Below, in pieces: positions 14,195-18,827 of a DNA stretch of 18,827 nt. This stretch comes from JAFAVZ01 sp036009105. GTDB taxonomy: Bacteria; Acidobacteriota; Thermoanaerobaculia; Gp7-AA8. The position numbers and the translations under genes were made by a program. Under the pieces are notes generated by a model that saw only the letters and a program-made list of their open reading frames with translations, made no database searches and had not been told where the DNA came from. Every line of letters begins with the position of its first letter. Positions within the stretch are counted from its first letter, which is position 1. The stretch spans positions 1-18,827 of the forward strand of contig DASYMJ010000128.1 in the NCBI GenBank assembly GCA_036009105.1, written 5' to 3'.

Positions 14195-14476
14195 TCAGTG
14201 TGTTCCCGTCGCGGCGGTGGACGACATCGTGCCGGTCGTGGACGTGGTGACCGTATCGGTCGACATCGTGCCGCTCGTGGCCGTGTTCATCGTGTCCGTG
14301 CTCATCGTGGAGTTGGTTCCGGTGGCCGCGGTATCGGTAGAGCTCGCACCGGTCGTGCTGACGGCCGTGTCGGTCGCCGCGGTATCGGTGTTGACGTTCT
14401 GTTCCTTCCTGCAGCCGACGGCAAAGATCGCGACGGCGAGCGCCGCGGCCAGTGTGAGGACCAGAGACTTCTTCAT
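14195..14476 (-). CDS. Small Thr/Ser-rich lipoprotein, paralogue 3
   Basis: A 93-residue protein, the most diverged of the three. The signal peptide is MKKSLVLTLAAALAVAIFAVGC (lipobox FAVGC, Cys22). CRKEQNVNTDTAATDTAV follows, then Thr/Ser/Asp/Met words such as STDTMNT and STDTVTT, ending T-G-T-H. The ATG at 14476 has GGAG 6 nt upstream; ATG at 14482 is possible. It is the first gene of the cluster, divergent from the hydrolase gene and followed by its own hairpin. The shared C-[KR]-K-E-[EQ]-N-x-N motif after the lipid cysteine and the final Thr-His show common ancestry with the other two. Confidence 0.8.
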   Translation of the reverse strand: MKKSLVLTLAAALAVAIFAVGCRKEQNVNTDTAATDTAVSTTGASSTDTAATGTNSTMSTDTMNTATSGTMSTDTVTTSTTGTMSSTAATGTH

Positions 14477-14526
14477 TACCATCTCCAACGGAAATTGAGC
14501 GTTACAGGAGGTCTGCCGGGGATTGA

Positions 14527-14562
14527 GCGCCGCGGCGAGGCGGCGCACCAGCGGTATATAGT
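14527..14562 (+). promoter_or_regulatory. Possible promoter and operator of the hydrolase gene
   Basis: A TATAGT box (14557-14562; TATATA just upstream) lies 9 nt before the GTG start, with no Shine-Dalgarno sequence. No -35 box is recognisable. A perfect inverted repeat GCGCCGC/GCGGCGC (14527-14533 and 14540-14546) sits where the -35 region should be and could bind a regulator. The site lies between divergent genes, so it could act on both. Confidence 0.35.
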
Positions 14563-14571
14563 AGGTCGGCC

Positions 14572-15339
14572 GTGACGATGTCAAGCGCCGCCCCCGAGCC
14601 GAGCGGGGCCCACTTCGTCGTCGAGTCCTTCGACGCGACCCCTATCCACTACGACTTCTACGATGCGCCTTCGCGCTCGGCGGTGCTCGTGGTCCCCGGT
14701 TTCTGGCGGGACCGACACCACCCGGCCATGATGCGTATGGCGCGCTTTTTCGTGGATGAAGGTTACCGGGTGGCGATGTGCGACCTCCGCGGCCACGGCG
14801 ACAGCGGCGGCCGCTTCGGCTTCAACCTGAACGAGCATTACGACGTCGCCGCCGTCGCGGACGACGTCCTGCGCCGCACCTCGGTGGAGAAGCTGTCCGT
14901 CGTCGGCTTCTCCTACGGCGGCGCGATCTCCGTCTCCACCGCCGCGCGCCATCCGGAGCTGCCCGTCGCCTCCCTGCTCCTCATCTCCTCCGTGGCCGAC
15001 TTCTCCATGATCGCCCCGCGCATCAACCTGATGCACCGCCACGTGGCGTTCGCCCAGGCCTTCCGCCGTCCGCGCATCGCGTGGACCTTCACCCGCAGCG
15101 CGAAACTGCGCGCCCTGGACGACGTGCAGGACGTGCACGTGCCGCTCTCGCTCATCCACGTGAAGAACGACTGGCTGGTCGATCACAGCCACTCGGTGGC
15201 ACTCTACGAGAAGGCGAACGAGCCGAAGGAGCTGCACATCATCGACATCCCCGGCAACTACCACGCGGACCGCATCTTTTCCGTCGCCTCGGAAACGATC
15301 GAGCCGCTGGTGAGGGATTTTCTGAAGCGCTTCGCGTAG
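14572..15339 (+). CDS. Alpha/beta hydrolase
   Basis: Serine hydrolase of unknown substrate, about 255 residues. Motifs in order: VVPGFWRD (40-47, oxyanion-hole region); YRVAMCDLRGHGDSGG (65-80); VGFSYGG (111-117) with the nucleophile Ser114; VKND (197-200) with the likely catalytic aspartate; and GNYHAD (228-233) with His231. The triad is complete and there is no signal peptide, so it is probably a cytoplasmic esterase or acyl hydrolase. The GTG at 14572 and the ATG at 14578 are both possible starts; a -10-like box just upstream favours a leaderless mRNA. It is transcribed alone; a heptad hairpin follows the stop. Confidence 0.85.
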   Translation: MTMSSAAPEPSGAHFVVESFDATPIHYDFYDAPSRSAVLVVPGFWRDRHHPAMMRMARFFVDEGYRVAMCDLRGHGDSGGRFGFNLNEHYDVAAVADDVLRRTSVEKLSVVGFSYGGAISVSTAARHPELPVASLLLISSVADFSMIAPRINLMHRHVAFAQAFRRPRIAWTFTRSAKLRALDDVQDVHVPLSLIHVKNDWLVDHSHSVALYEKANEPKELHIIDIPGNYHADRIFSVASETIEPLVRDFLKRFA

Positions 15340-15346
15340 AGAAGCA

Positions 15347-15416
15347 GTTGTCAGTTATCGGTTGTCGGTAGGCGAGAATCTACTGATACCGACAACCGAC
15401 TACAACCGACAACTCG
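15347..15416. repeat. Heptad-periodic inverted repeat after the hydrolase gene
   Basis: Units gttgtca, gttatcg, gttgtcg (15347-15367) face ataccga, caaccga and, after a 3-nt offset, caaccga, caactcg (15386-15416). The arms are complementary over most of their length. It lies between the hydrolase stop and the terminator of the convergent small gene and could act as a plus-strand terminator-like structure. Confidence 0.75.
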
Positions 15417-15449
15417 CAAAAACAAAGGCCGCACCTTGCGGCGCGGCCT
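15416..15449 (-). terminator. Intrinsic terminator of the 57-residue gene
   Basis: On the minus strand, AGGCCGC/GCGGCCT (15426-15432 and 15443-15449), with further GC pairing possible inside the loop, is followed by TTGTTTTTG. It lies 26 nt after the stop of the small gene. Confidence 0.7.
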
Positions 15450-15475
15450 CGGGTCGTTGGCGGAAGTTGGAAGTG

Positions 15476-15649
15476 TCAGGGGATGGCGTGGGGAACGTTC
15501 CTGCTCGGCAGGGGCACGGTCACCGGCACAATCTCGACGACCTGCAACTCCGGCATGAGCTCTTCCCAGCGAGGGCGACGCTCTTCCGGCTTCGCCGAGG
15601 CGTTGCCGTTGCCCTCTTCGGTCCACTCTTCACCGTCGAATACCCACAT
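15476..15649 (-). CDS. Small acidic protein of unknown function
   Basis: I do not recognise this protein. It is 57 residues and starts MWVFDGEEWTEEG, then a charged stretch (PEERRPRWEELMPEL) and a Val/Pro-rich C-terminus (QVVEIVPVTVPLPS). There is no signal peptide or membrane segment. Evidence that it is real: AAGGA lies 7 nt before the ATG at 15649, and a clear terminator follows the stop. It lies downstream of the ITPase gene on the same strand with a 158-bp gap that holds only a short CCGCCGGCGT direct repeat (near 15669-15688). Confidence 0.55.
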   Translation of the reverse strand: MWVFDGEEWTEEGNGNASAKPEERRPRWEELMPELQVVEIVPVTVPLPSRNVPHAIP

Positions 15650-15807
15650 TGGGTCGTCCTTTCTACTGCCCGCCGGCGTCCGCCGGCGTTGACCACACAT
15701 ACTTCAAGCGGCCTGCCAAAGCTGGCATTCGATTATTTGCAGTTACCTCAGAGAGTTACGCTGCGGAGGCCGTCAGAAGCTCGTCCACGGAGTGTCCGGT
15801 TTTCGGA

Positions 15808-16395
15808 TCACTGTTGTCCCTCGGCGCGGAGATATTCGCCCAGCAGACGATACGCTTTCCCCCGATGCGACAGCGCATCCTTCTCCTCGTCCGTCATCTC
15901 GGCGAAGGTCTTTTTCGAGCCCCGAGGCTGGAACCAGGCGTCCCAGCCGAAGTGGCGCTCCCCGCGCGGATCGACCAGGATCTCCCCCTCCGTCTCCCCC
16001 TGAAAGATGCGCGACTCGCGGCCGTTCCAGTAAGCCACGCAGCACTGCGCGCGCGCCTTGCGGTTGAGCAGGGCGTAGGCGATCGCGCCGAGGCCCTGAC
16101 CGCCGGCGGCCTCGAGCAGCCAGCGAACGTACGGGCCCGGGAAGTTGCCCAGCTCGTCGAAGCCGAGGGAGACGTCCTCGACGATGAGCCGGCCGTAGCC
16201 TTTGGTGCGGGCGACCTCCAGTTTGTAGCGGGTGATGTCTTCCACGGTGCGCGCCTGGATCTCGGGGAGCACGATGGAGACGCGGAGGAGAGGGACGCCG
16301 AGGATCCGCTCCGCCTCGATGCCCTTGTTCGGGTTCGAGGAGACGAGGATCAGCTTCTCTTTGCTGGGCTCGGCCTTCGCGGTCGCCTTCGGCAC
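15808..16395 (-). CDS. Non-canonical purine NTP pyrophosphatase, ITPA-like (HAM1/RdgB family)
   Basis: Hydrolyses ITP, dITP and XTP to monophosphates, keeping deaminated purines out of DNA and RNA. The 195-residue protein has LVSSNPNKGIEAERILG (17-33, substrate loop), IVEDVSLGFDELGNFPGPYV with the catalytic acidic pair, IFQGETEGEI, FGWDAWFQP and KTFAEMTDEEKDALSHRGKA. FPGPYVRWLLE and FGWD..FQP match eukaryotic ITPA rather than typical bacterial RdgB (PGVYSARY, GFGYDPxF). The start is a GTG at 16395, 7 nt after a TAGAAT box, again with no Shine-Dalgarno sequence. A basic N-terminal extension of about 14 residues is present. Confidence 0.88.
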   Translation of the reverse strand: MPKATAKAEPSKEKLILVSSNPNKGIEAERILGVPLLRVSIVLPEIQARTVEDITRYKLEVARTKGYGRLIVEDVSLGFDELGNFPGPYVRWLLEAAGGQGLGAIAYALLNRKARAQCCVAYWNGRESRIFQGETEGEILVDPRGERHFGWDAWFQPRGSKKTFAEMTDEEKDALSHRGKAYRLLGEYLRAEGQQ

Positions 16396-16402
16396 GCGGC
16401 GG

Positions 16403-16408
16403 ATTCTA
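16403..16408 (-). promoter_or_regulatory. -10 box of the ITPase gene, leaderless type
   Basis: On the minus strand TAGAAT lies 7 nt before the GTG start. Its first three bases are also the TAG stop codon of the anti-sigma gene. No convincing -35 box is visible at 15-19 nt upstream. Confidence 0.4.
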
Positions 16409-16648
16409 TCTCGACCATTCCGTGCGGAAGGCGCGGATGGAGCGGGTGAGCCGGGTGCGGAGGTGATCAGGAGCGGTGATGCGGGCGAGGCGCTGGTGCA
16501 CGAACTCGCGAAGTTTGCGCTGGACGCGCATGCGGCGCTCGCAATCGGGGCAGAGATTGATGTGACTGTCGAAATCGCGCTTGCGGGTATCCGCGAGGGT
16601 TCCGTCGAGGAAGAAATAGATGACGCGTTTCACATCGTCACAGACCAT
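16406..16648 (-). CDS. Zinc-binding anti-sigma factor (ZAS, RsrA-like)
   Basis: Probable redox-sensitive anti-sigma factor that would hold the ECF sigma factor encoded upstream. The 80-residue protein starts MVCDDVKRVIYFFLDGTL. It has Cys3 and the ZAS motif His29-x3-Cys33-x2-Cys36 (HINLCPDC), then a basic helix. The spacing Cys-25 residues-His-x3-Cys-x2-Cys is the same as in RsrA of Streptomyces (Cys11, His37, Cys41, Cys44), where oxidation releases zinc and the sigma factor. The ATG at 16648 is chosen because family proteins start just before the first Cys; the Shine-Dalgarno sequence is weak. A GGAAT-N18-GTT promoter-like site lies about 50 nt upstream. Confidence 0.85.
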   Translation of the reverse strand: MVCDDVKRVIYFFLDGTLADTRKRDFDSHINLCPDCERRMRVQRKLREFVHQRLARITAPDHLRTRLTRSIRAFRTEWSR

Positions 16649-16696
16649 ATTGGTGATGACCCTTCCCTTTGTGCGAGGTCGACTCCGTGGCGTCTC

Positions 16697-16722
16697 AACT
16701 GACGCGCGTGAGGTTGCATTCC
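16697..16722 (-). promoter_or_regulatory. SigR/SigH-type ECF promoter upstream of the anti-sigma gene
   Basis: On the minus strand GGAAT (16718-16722), exactly 18 nt, then GTT (16697-16699). This is the promoter pattern known for SigR of Streptomyces and SigH of mycobacteria. Transcription would start near 16690 and give a leader of about 40 nt. The GGAAT lies inside a palindrome GTTGCA/TGCAAC (16713-16728). Confidence 0.55.
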
Positions 16723-16806
16723 TGCAACGCTTCCGCCCGTTTTGGAAACGAGCAGCGGACAGCGACCGGCGAGCAGGAGGAGGAAGTGGCGCTCGTGCGG
16801 AAACAA

Positions 16807-16834
16807 GAACGGCGGGCTGTAGTGCCCGCCGTTC
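16807..16834 (-). terminator. Terminator hairpin between sigma and anti-sigma genes
   Basis: A perfect 11-bp stem GAACGGCGGGC/GCCCGCCGTTC (16824-16834 and 16807-16817) with a 6-nt loop is followed on the minus strand by TTGTTTCC. It lies about 30 nt after the sigma factor stop. The T-run is modest, so readthrough is possible. Confidence 0.65.
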
Positions 16835-16840
16835 TCCCAA

Positions 16841-16868
16841 TCACTACTCGCTGATTGCTACTCGCTAT
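16841..16868. repeat. Heptad-periodic arm overlapping the sigma factor stop codon
   Basis: Four seven-base units (tcactac, tcgctga, ttgctac, tcgctat) run up to and across the stop codon of the sigma factor gene (16865-16867). There is no clear opposed heptad arm; the adjacent terminator hairpin takes its place. Confidence 0.6.
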
Positions 16869-17641
16869 TCGACCTGGAACTGCTCCTCTTCTTCTTCCTC
16901 GACGTCGAAGTCTTCGAACTCTTCCCCGTCATCGGCGAAGAGGATCTCCTCGTCGTTCTCCTCGGGCTCGGCCACGGCGGTCTCGTCACCCTCGGGCGCG
17001 TCCTTCTTCTTGCGGCCCTTCGTCTCGTCCTTGCGCGAGCGCATCTTGGCCGGCTCGGCCCCGCCGCGGATGTAGCCGTACTTGCGCGCGTACTCGAGCA
17101 GGGTCCGCTCCAGCATCTTGCGTCCGCGGTAGAGACGCGACATCACGGTGCCGACCGGGCAGTCGAGGATCTCCGCGATCTCCTTGTATGAGAAGCCTTC
17201 GATGTCCGCCAGCAGCACGACCATCTTGTAGTCGTGCGGCAGCGAGTCGAGGGCGCGCTTGACGTCCTCGTCCATCATGTCCTGGAAGATCTCGCTCTCC
17301 GGGTCCTTGATCAGGTCCGGCGCGTTCTTCTGGATCACCCGCTCGTACGACTCCTCGATCTCCGAGAAGTCGATCTTGTGCGGCGTGAGCTTCTTCTTCC
17401 GATAGTTGTTGATGAACGTGTTCTTCATGATCTTGAAGAGCCACGCCTTGAAGTTGGTGCCTTCCTCGAACTTGTCGTAGTACTTGTACGCCTTGAGGTA
17501 CGTCTCCTGGACGAGGTCCTCGGCGTCCTCGGAGTTCCGAGTCATCCGGTAGGCGGTGTTGTAGAGGGAATCGACGTAAGGCATCGCTGCCTTCTCGAAG
17601 TCCCAGCCCTGCTCGTGCTCGTTGGCGACGGCGCTCTTCAT
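16865..17641 (-). CDS. ECF RNA polymerase sigma factor with charged C-terminal tail (SigR/SigH-like)
   Basis: Alternative sigma factor of the extracytoplasmic-function class, 258 residues. Region 2 spans about 15-85: YNTAYRMTRNSEDAEDLVQE, then FEEGTNFKAWLFKIMKNTFI and NNYRKKK. Region 4 spans about 127-190: LDSLPHDYKMVVLLADIEGF, then SYKEIAEILDCPVGTVMSRL and YRGRKML. FKAWLFxIxxNTFIN and PVGTVMSRLYRGRK are like SigR/SigH, whose partners are ZAS anti-sigma factors; such a gene lies directly downstream. Residues 195-258 are an addition not usual in ECF factors: a basic patch (MRSRKDETKGRKKK), then a strongly acidic end (EEFEDFDVEEEEEEQ). The ATG at 17641 has GGGAG 5 nt upstream. Confidence 0.92.
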   Translation of the reverse strand: MKSAVANEHEQGWDFEKAAMPYVDSLYNTAYRMTRNSEDAEDLVQETYLKAYKYYDKFEEGTNFKAWLFKIMKNTFINNYRKKKLTPHKIDFSEIEESYERVIQKNAPDLIKDPESEIFQDMMDEDVKRALDSLPHDYKMVVLLADIEGFSYKEIAEILDCPVGTVMSRLYRGRKMLERTLLEYARKYGYIRGGAEPAKMRSRKDETKGRKKKDAPEGDETAVAEPEENDEEILFADDGEEFEDFDVEEEEEEQFQVE

Positions 17642-17959
17642 GATTTCTCCCAGCGGTCGAGGAATGAAAACTTCAACCTTCGTGCCGATGCAGTGTTAGA
17701 TGCAGCAGCAAATAAAATGGTTACGAGGACTCTCCGAAATCGTTGAAACGGCTGTGCTGCAAGGCTTTCCGGCCCTGCGAGCGGACTGGAGACGGCAAGC
17801 CGCCGGCGCGTCCTCGGCGCCGGACACGTCCGTCCTCGATTGCGGTATCCTCAATGAAATCTACGGTCTTCTGGAGGGAACTGCTGACAAGCCGGTGGTG
17901 AACAAACGGTGAACAGCTCGTATTCCCAAGGCGGAGGATAGCATGAGCAATCCCGCTTT
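17642..17959. other. Leader and promoter region of the sigma factor gene
   Basis: About 318 bp without a convincing gene. Short open frames exist on both strands but show no recognisable protein and no good ribosome-binding site. Both candidate promoters lie at its far end (17901-17963), so the sigma mRNA would carry a leader of roughly 255-290 nt, long for a bacterial gene. I see no known riboswitch in it. Confidence 0.5.
17901..17927 (-). promoter_or_regulatory. SigR/SigH-type ECF promoter upstream of the sigma factor gene
   Basis: On the minus strand GGGAAT (17922-17927), exactly 18 nt, then GTT (17901-17903). It matches the GGAAT-N18-GTT pattern of thiol-stress sigma factors and would make the sigma factor autoregulated. 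It lies just downstream of a sigma-70 promoter. Confidence 0.55.
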
Positions 17960-17963
17960 TCAA
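17935..17963 (-). promoter_or_regulatory. Sigma-70 promoter upstream of the sigma factor gene
   Basis: On the minus strand TTGAAA (17958-17963), a 17-nt spacer and TATCCT (17935-17940). It overlaps the stop codon of the J-domain gene and would provide basal expression of the sigma factor. Confidence 0.6.
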
Positions 17964-18709
17964 TCCCGATATAGCGCCAGGAGCGTCTCGTACGCCCGCG
18001 TCAGCTCGATGAATCGCGCCGCGGCCGCGGCCTGCTCCGCCTCCGGCCGTCCGTGAAACCGATCGGGATGATGCTGCGCCGCGAGCCGGCGATACGAGCT
18101 GATGATGAGCTGCCGTGTGGGAGGTTCGTCAATCTCCAGAACACGCAGCAATTCCCGCGGCTCGCGCCGCTCCTCCCGCACAAAGAGCGGCGTGCTGCCG
18201 CCGATGCGGTCGGCATCGCGCGGACGGGCGTTCTTCGCATGGTCGACGTAGTCGAAGCCGTAGCGCTCGCGCAGCTTCGCCAGCGCGTCGGTGTGAAAGC
18301 CGAGGGAGAAGCTGAGGTCGAGCAGCGCGGAGTATTGCCGCAGCGGGACGGTCGCGTTGCGGGCGGCGATCAGCTGCACGGCCGTCTCCAGCAGCCAGGC
18401 GCGTTGCGCGGCGTTGGCGATGCGGGCGAAGGTCTCGGCCCAGTTCGCGATGTCGATGCCGGCCGTGACCGGCGCCGCCAGCCCCGCCCCGCGCCGCAGC
18501 TCGCGCAGCGCCTCGTCCTCCGGCGTGCCGCCAAGGAGCAGGAGCTGGAAGAGGAGGGAGGAGGCGATGCGGTCCCGCTCGGGGATGCCTTGCGCCACAC
18601 CCCGCGTCGGCCCGCCGTGCTCGCGCCGCGCGATGGCCGCCGCGGCGAGGACGAACACGGCGATCGCGCCCCCCGCCACGAGCATGAAGATGACGGCGAT
18701 CAGCTCCAC
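17960..18709 (-). CDS. Membrane-anchored J-domain protein (DjlA-like architecture)
   Basis: Probable co-chaperone that recruits and stimulates DnaK at the membrane. The 249-residue protein has an N-terminal hydrophobic segment (residues 3-26) followed by RRE. A helical middle region (about 45-175) is of unknown family, perhaps TerB-like. A C-terminal J domain (about 186-249) has LLRVLEIDEPPTRQLIISSY and the invariant HPD at 214-216 (HHPDRFHG). A C-terminal J domain after a membrane anchor is the layout of DjlA. The GTG at 18709 is chosen because it puts the hydrophobic segment at the N-terminus; no ribosome-binding site is visible and longer starts are possible. Confidence 0.8.
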   Translation of the reverse strand: MELIAVIFMLVAGGAIAVFVLAAAAIARREHGGPTRGVAQGIPERDRIASSLLFQLLLLGGTPEDEALRELRRGAGLAAPVTAGIDIANWAETFARIANAAQRAWLLETAVQLIAARNATVPLRQYSALLDLSFSLGFHTDALAKLRERYGFDYVDHAKNARPRDADRIGGSTPLFVREERREPRELLRVLEIDEPPTRQLIISSYRRLAAQHHPDRFHGRPEAEQAAAAARFIELTRAYETLLALYRD

Positions 18710-18827
18710 GCGTGCATGGTACGGCCGGCACGGCCGCCTGCGCTGGTTGGCAAAGCCTTCACCGTCGCTCGCAGCCTGCACCGGCCCGCAGCGAATCGAT
18801 CTCTGCACTGCTGTCCGCTAGCCGCGC

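Noticed and set aside
17700..17963. Small genes upstream of the sigma factor (plus 17700-17912, minus 17721-17963)
   Set aside because: Neither has a ribosome-binding site or a recognisable sequence. The minus frame overlaps the candidate promoters.

Overview
The window is 18.8 kb of gene-dense, high-GC bacterial chromosome. It holds 26 protein genes (one cut by the left edge) and 5 tRNA genes, mostly core translation, isoprenoid, pyrimidine, folate and coenzyme A functions. The gene set, the GC content and the ECF sigma/zinc anti-sigma pair would fit Acidobacteriota or a relative. That assignment is a guess from style and has not been tested by any search.

Layout. Positions 1-1170 (- strand) carry a promoter followed by tRNA-Thr(UGU), tRNA-Tyr(GUA), tRNA-Gly(UCC), tRNA-Thr(GGU), rpmG, tRNA-Trp(CCA) and the start of secE. 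This is the classic tRNA/tuf/secE cluster without tuf. Positions 1204-2505 (+) encode a GT-C-type membrane glycosyltransferase whose 3' end overlaps a convergent SMI1/KNR4-like gene. Positions 2421-8593 (-) form one long cluster, pyrH-frr-ispD-ispF-gltX-pyrD-rlmB-SMI1, with a run of 4-nt stop/start overlaps. Positions 8682-11635 (-) hold rplM-rpsI, a terminator, then rpsB-tsf. Positions 11690-13240 (+) hold folD-coaE. Positions 13314-14476 (-) hold three tandem paralogous Thr/Ser-rich lipoproteins. Position 14572 onward has an alpha/beta hydrolase (+), a 57-residue acidic protein (-), an ITPase of eukaryotic ITPA type (-), a zinc-binding anti-sigma factor (-), an ECF sigma factor with a long charged tail (-) and a membrane-anchored J-domain protein (-).

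How the parts may work together. The sigma/anti-sigma pair resembles the thiol-responsive SigR/RsrA circuit: the Cys/His spacing of the anti-sigma factor is the same as in RsrA. A GGAAT-N18-GTT sequence, the known SigR-type promoter, lies upstream of both genes. A GGAAT-N19-GTT variant overlaps the housekeeping promoters of both translation operons (tRNA-rpmG-secE and rplM-rpsI). This suggests, without proving, a stress circuit wired into ribosome production.

Other window-wide patterns are a family of seven-base-periodic repeats, usually arranged as hairpins, in at least six intergenic sites; two REP-like repeat families; and several genes whose -10 box lies 7-9 nt before the start codon with no Shine-Dalgarno sequence, which implies leaderless mRNAs.
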